From contig NZ_JANZKX010000008.1 in the NCBI RefSeq assembly GCF_027257975.1, positions 97,995-161,994 on the forward strand: a DNA stretch of 64,000 nucleotides. The letters run 5' to 3'. The notes under the pieces were generated by a model. That model searched no databases, was not told the origin of the DNA, and saw only the letters and a program-made list of their open reading frames with translations. Made by a program: the position numbers and the translations under genes. Below, in pieces: positions 62,136 through 64,000 of this stretch. Source of the stretch: Pelomonas sp. BJYL3. Its GTDB lineage: Bacteria > Pseudomonadota > Gammaproteobacteria > Burkholderiales > Burkholderiaceae_C. Position 1 is the first letter of the stretch; each line of letters starts with the position of its first letter.

Positions 62136-62906
62136 TCAGTGGCCGCCGGTCCCCAGATACGCTTCAATGACCTTCTCGTTCTTCTGGACGTCCGCGGGCG
62201 TGCCCTCGGCGATCTGCTTGCCGTAGTCCAGCACCGTCACGCGGTCGCACAGGCCCATCACCAGCTTCACGTCGTGCTCGATCAAGAGGATGGTGCGGCC
62301 GTCCTTGCGGATGCGGTCGATCAGCTCGCGCAGCACCACCTTCTCGGTGGCATTCATGCCCGCGGCCGGCTCGTCCAGCGCGATCAGCTTGGGGTCCGTG
62401 GCCAGCGCGCGCGCGATCTCCAGCCGGCGCTGGTCACCGTAGGACAGCGTGCGTGCCTTGAATTCGGCGTACTTGCCGATGCCCACATAGTCCAGCAGCT
62501 CCTGCGCCCGCTTGGCGATCGCGGCCTCCTCGGCCTTGAACGCCGGCGTGCGGAACACCGCTCCGATCAGCCCCGAGTGCGTGCGCACGTGGCGCCCCAC
62601 CATCACGTTCTCCAGCGCCGTCATCTCCGAGAAGAGGCGGATGTTCTGGAACGTGCGGGCGATCCCCGTCTTGGCCACCAGGTGCACGGCCGTGGGCTGG
62701 TAGGGCGCGCCCCCCAGCTCGAACGTCCCCGCATCCGGCGTGTACAAGCCCGTGATCACGTTGAAGAAGGTGGTCTTGCCCGCCCCGTTGGGACCGATCA
62801 GGCCATAGACCTGGCCCTTGTTGATCTGGATGCCCACTTCCGAGAGGGCCTGCAGACCGCCAAAGCGCTTGGACACGCCGGCGACCTTGAGTACGACTTC
62901 GCTCAT
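62136..62906 (-). CDS. livG: Branched-chain amino acid ABC transporter ATP-binding protein LivG
   Basis: A 256-residue ATPase with Walker A GPNGAGKTTFFNVITGLYTP, the family segment IARTFQNIRLFSEMTALENV, a degenerate signature LSYGDQRRLEIARALATDP and Walker B LIALDEPAAGMNATE, all characteristic of LivG. Its partner LivF lies downstream and the permease LivM is 25 bases upstream. Confidence 0.95.
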   Translation of the reverse strand: MSEVVLKVAGVSKRFGGLQALSEVGIQINKGQVYGLIGPNGAGKTTFFNVITGLYTPDAGTFELGGAPYQPTAVHLVAKTGIARTFQNIRLFSEMTALENVMVGRHVRTHSGLIGAVFRTPAFKAEEAAIAKRAQELLDYVGIGKYAEFKARTLSYGDQRRLEIARALATDPKLIALDEPAAGMNATEKVVLRELIDRIRKDGRTILLIEHDVKLVMGLCDRVTVLDYGKQIAEGTPADVQKNEKVIEAYLGTGGH

Positions 62907-62931
62907 TGTTCTTTGCTCCTGCTGTCCTGGC

Positions 62932-64000
62932 TCACTTCACCGCCTGCGGCGCCGCCTTGCCGTGCTCCGGGCTCGGCCACAGACCGCGCGGGCGCAGCAG
63001 CATGATGCTGATCATCGCCAGCGCCACCAGCAGCTGACGCAGGATGGCCGCATCCAGCCGCCCCCCCGTCATGTCCTGCAGCGGACCGGCCACATAGCGC
63101 AGCACCTCCGGCAGCGCCGACAGCAGCAGTGCACCGAGGATCACGCCCGGGATGTGCCCGATGCCGCCCAGCACCACCATCGCCACGATCATCACGGACT
63201 CCTGCAGGCTGAACGACTCCGGGCTCACAAAGCCCTGGAAGGCCGCGAACATGCTGCCCGCCACGCCACCGAAGGTCGCCCCCATGCCGAAGGCCAGCAG
63301 CTTCAGGTTGCGCGTGTTCAGACCCATGGCCTTGGCCGCGATCTCGTCCTCGCGGATCGCCATCCACGCACGCCCGATGCGCGACTGCTCCAGGCGGAAG
63401 CACAGGATCACCGTGGCCACCACCAGCGCCAGGAAGAAGTAGTAGTACAGCGTCACCGACGGCAGCGCGATGCCGAACAGCTCCGTGCTCTTGCCCAGGT
63501 CCAGCCCGAAGAAGTGGATGGCGTCGATCTGGCCAATCCCGCGGGGGCCGTTGGTGATGTTCAGCGGGTACTCCATGTTGTTCAGGAACACCCGGATGAT
63601 CTCCCCGAAGCCCAGCGTCACGATGGCCAGGTAGTCACCGCGCAGCTTCAGCGTGGGCGAGCCCAGCAGCACCCCCGCCAGCGCGGCAAGACCTGCCCCC
63701 AGCGGAATGATCACCCACAGCGGCGAGTGCATGCCATTGGGCAGCATCGCCGCGATGTTCTCGAAGTTCTCCAGCAGGTGCGGGCTGGCCAGCAGCGCGA
63801 ACATGTAGGAACCCACCGCATAGAAGGCCACATAGCCCAGGTCCAGCAGGCCCGCATAGCCCACCACGATGTTCAGGCCCAGCGCCAGCATCACGTACAG
63901 CAGCGCCAGGTCAATGATCCGCACCGGCCCGTTGCCGAACTGCTGCGCAATCAGCGGCACCACCAGCAGGCCCAGGGCCGCCAGCACGAACACCACCAGT
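62932..64000 (-). CDS. livM: Branched-chain amino acid ABC transporter permease LivM (5' end cut by window)
   Basis: Inner-membrane permease; at least 354 residues are visible. The frame stays open to the window edge: a GTG at 63996 is in frame but the chain continues upstream of it, so the true start is probably outside. The conserved ALGLNIVVGYAGLLDLGYVA, the coupling loop RAWMAIREDEIAAKAMGLNT and GGIGHIPGVILGALLLSALP identify LivM. The C-terminal tail is short and polar. livH and the binding protein gene are expected further right. Confidence 0.93.
   Translation of the reverse strand, partial: LVVFVLAALGLLVVPLIAQQFGNGPVRIIDLALLYVMLALGLNIVVGYAGLLDLGYVAFYAVGSYMFALLASPHLLENFENIAAMLPNGMHSPLWVIIPLGAGLAALAGVLLGSPTLKLRGDYLAIVTLGFGEIIRVFLNNMEYPLNITNGPRGIGQIDAIHFFGLDLGKSTELFGIALPSVTLYYYFFLALVVATVILCFRLEQSRIGRAWMAIREDEIAAKAMGLNTRNLKLLAFGMGATFGGVAGSMFAAFQGFVSPESFSLQESVMIVAMVVLGGIGHIPGVILGALLLSALPEVLRYVAGPLQDMTGGRLDAAILRQLLVALAMISIMLLRPRGLWPSPEHGKAAPQAVK

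Overview
The window is GC-rich and densely coded, with the gene content of a betaproteobacterium of the order Burkholderiales (Roseateles/Rubrivivax-like). The pointers are a PEP-CTERM-type TPR lipoprotein, a Feo iron system, GuaC-type GMP reductase, a Liv branched-chain amino acid transporter, and hairpin-rich GC intergenic repeats. The genus is an inference; no rRNA or marker phylogeny is available here.

Layout. 1-6196 is accessory: an IS110-family transposase, an MDR/SDR oxidoreductase pair with its own TetR regulator and a duplicated operator, and two unrecognised genes flanked by copies of a diverged repeat. 6197-8686 carries dut, coaBC and trmB. 8748-16914 is a nucleoside uptake and salvage operon on the minus strand: periplasmic BMP binding protein, ABC ATPase, two permeases, cytidine deaminase, purine nucleoside phosphorylase, deoC, deoA. 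17362-19678 is a Fur-boxed feoA-feoB pair. 19997-31164 holds a small secreted protein, orphan prsT, sbcB, an S9 peptidase gene broken by one in-frame TAG, mrcA (PBP1A) and an S41-like secreted protease. 31227-40933 contains a KAS III, guaC, an OafA/SGNH acyltransferase, a secreted CocE/NonD hydrolase and valS.

41003-52624 is the most unusual part and looks like an uncharacterised biosynthetic cluster. A divergent MmyB-type XRE regulator and a DUF2834 membrane protein face a plus-strand run of six genes: a BtaA-like (DUF3419) SAM aminocarboxypropyl transferase, an acyl-CoA dehydrogenase-like flavoprotein, a fatty acyl-AMP ligase with its own C-terminal ACP, a divergent KAS III, a single-chain fusion of a complete UbiB/ABC1 atypical kinase to a class III PLP aminotransferase, and a Tat-exported FAD amine oxidase. 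A 21-bp inverted repeat overlaps the -35 box of the presumed operon promoter. I infer a fatty-acid-derived, nitrogen-containing, membrane-associated product that is finished in the periplasm. The structure cannot be read from the sequence.

52640-64000 returns to ordinary genome: a 2-hydroxyacid dehydrogenase homologue lacking its catalytic residues, galU, tusA, cysM, tRNA-Leu(CAA), a rhomboid protease, a YeeZ-like SDR, a 2Fe-2S reductase, a 2OG-Fe dioxygenase, a Leu/Phe/Val dehydrogenase, and livF-livG-livM, cut by the window edge. Two intergenic repeat families run through the window: a REP-like hairpin with a TCTTGC loop, and a two-hairpin element placed just after stop codons.
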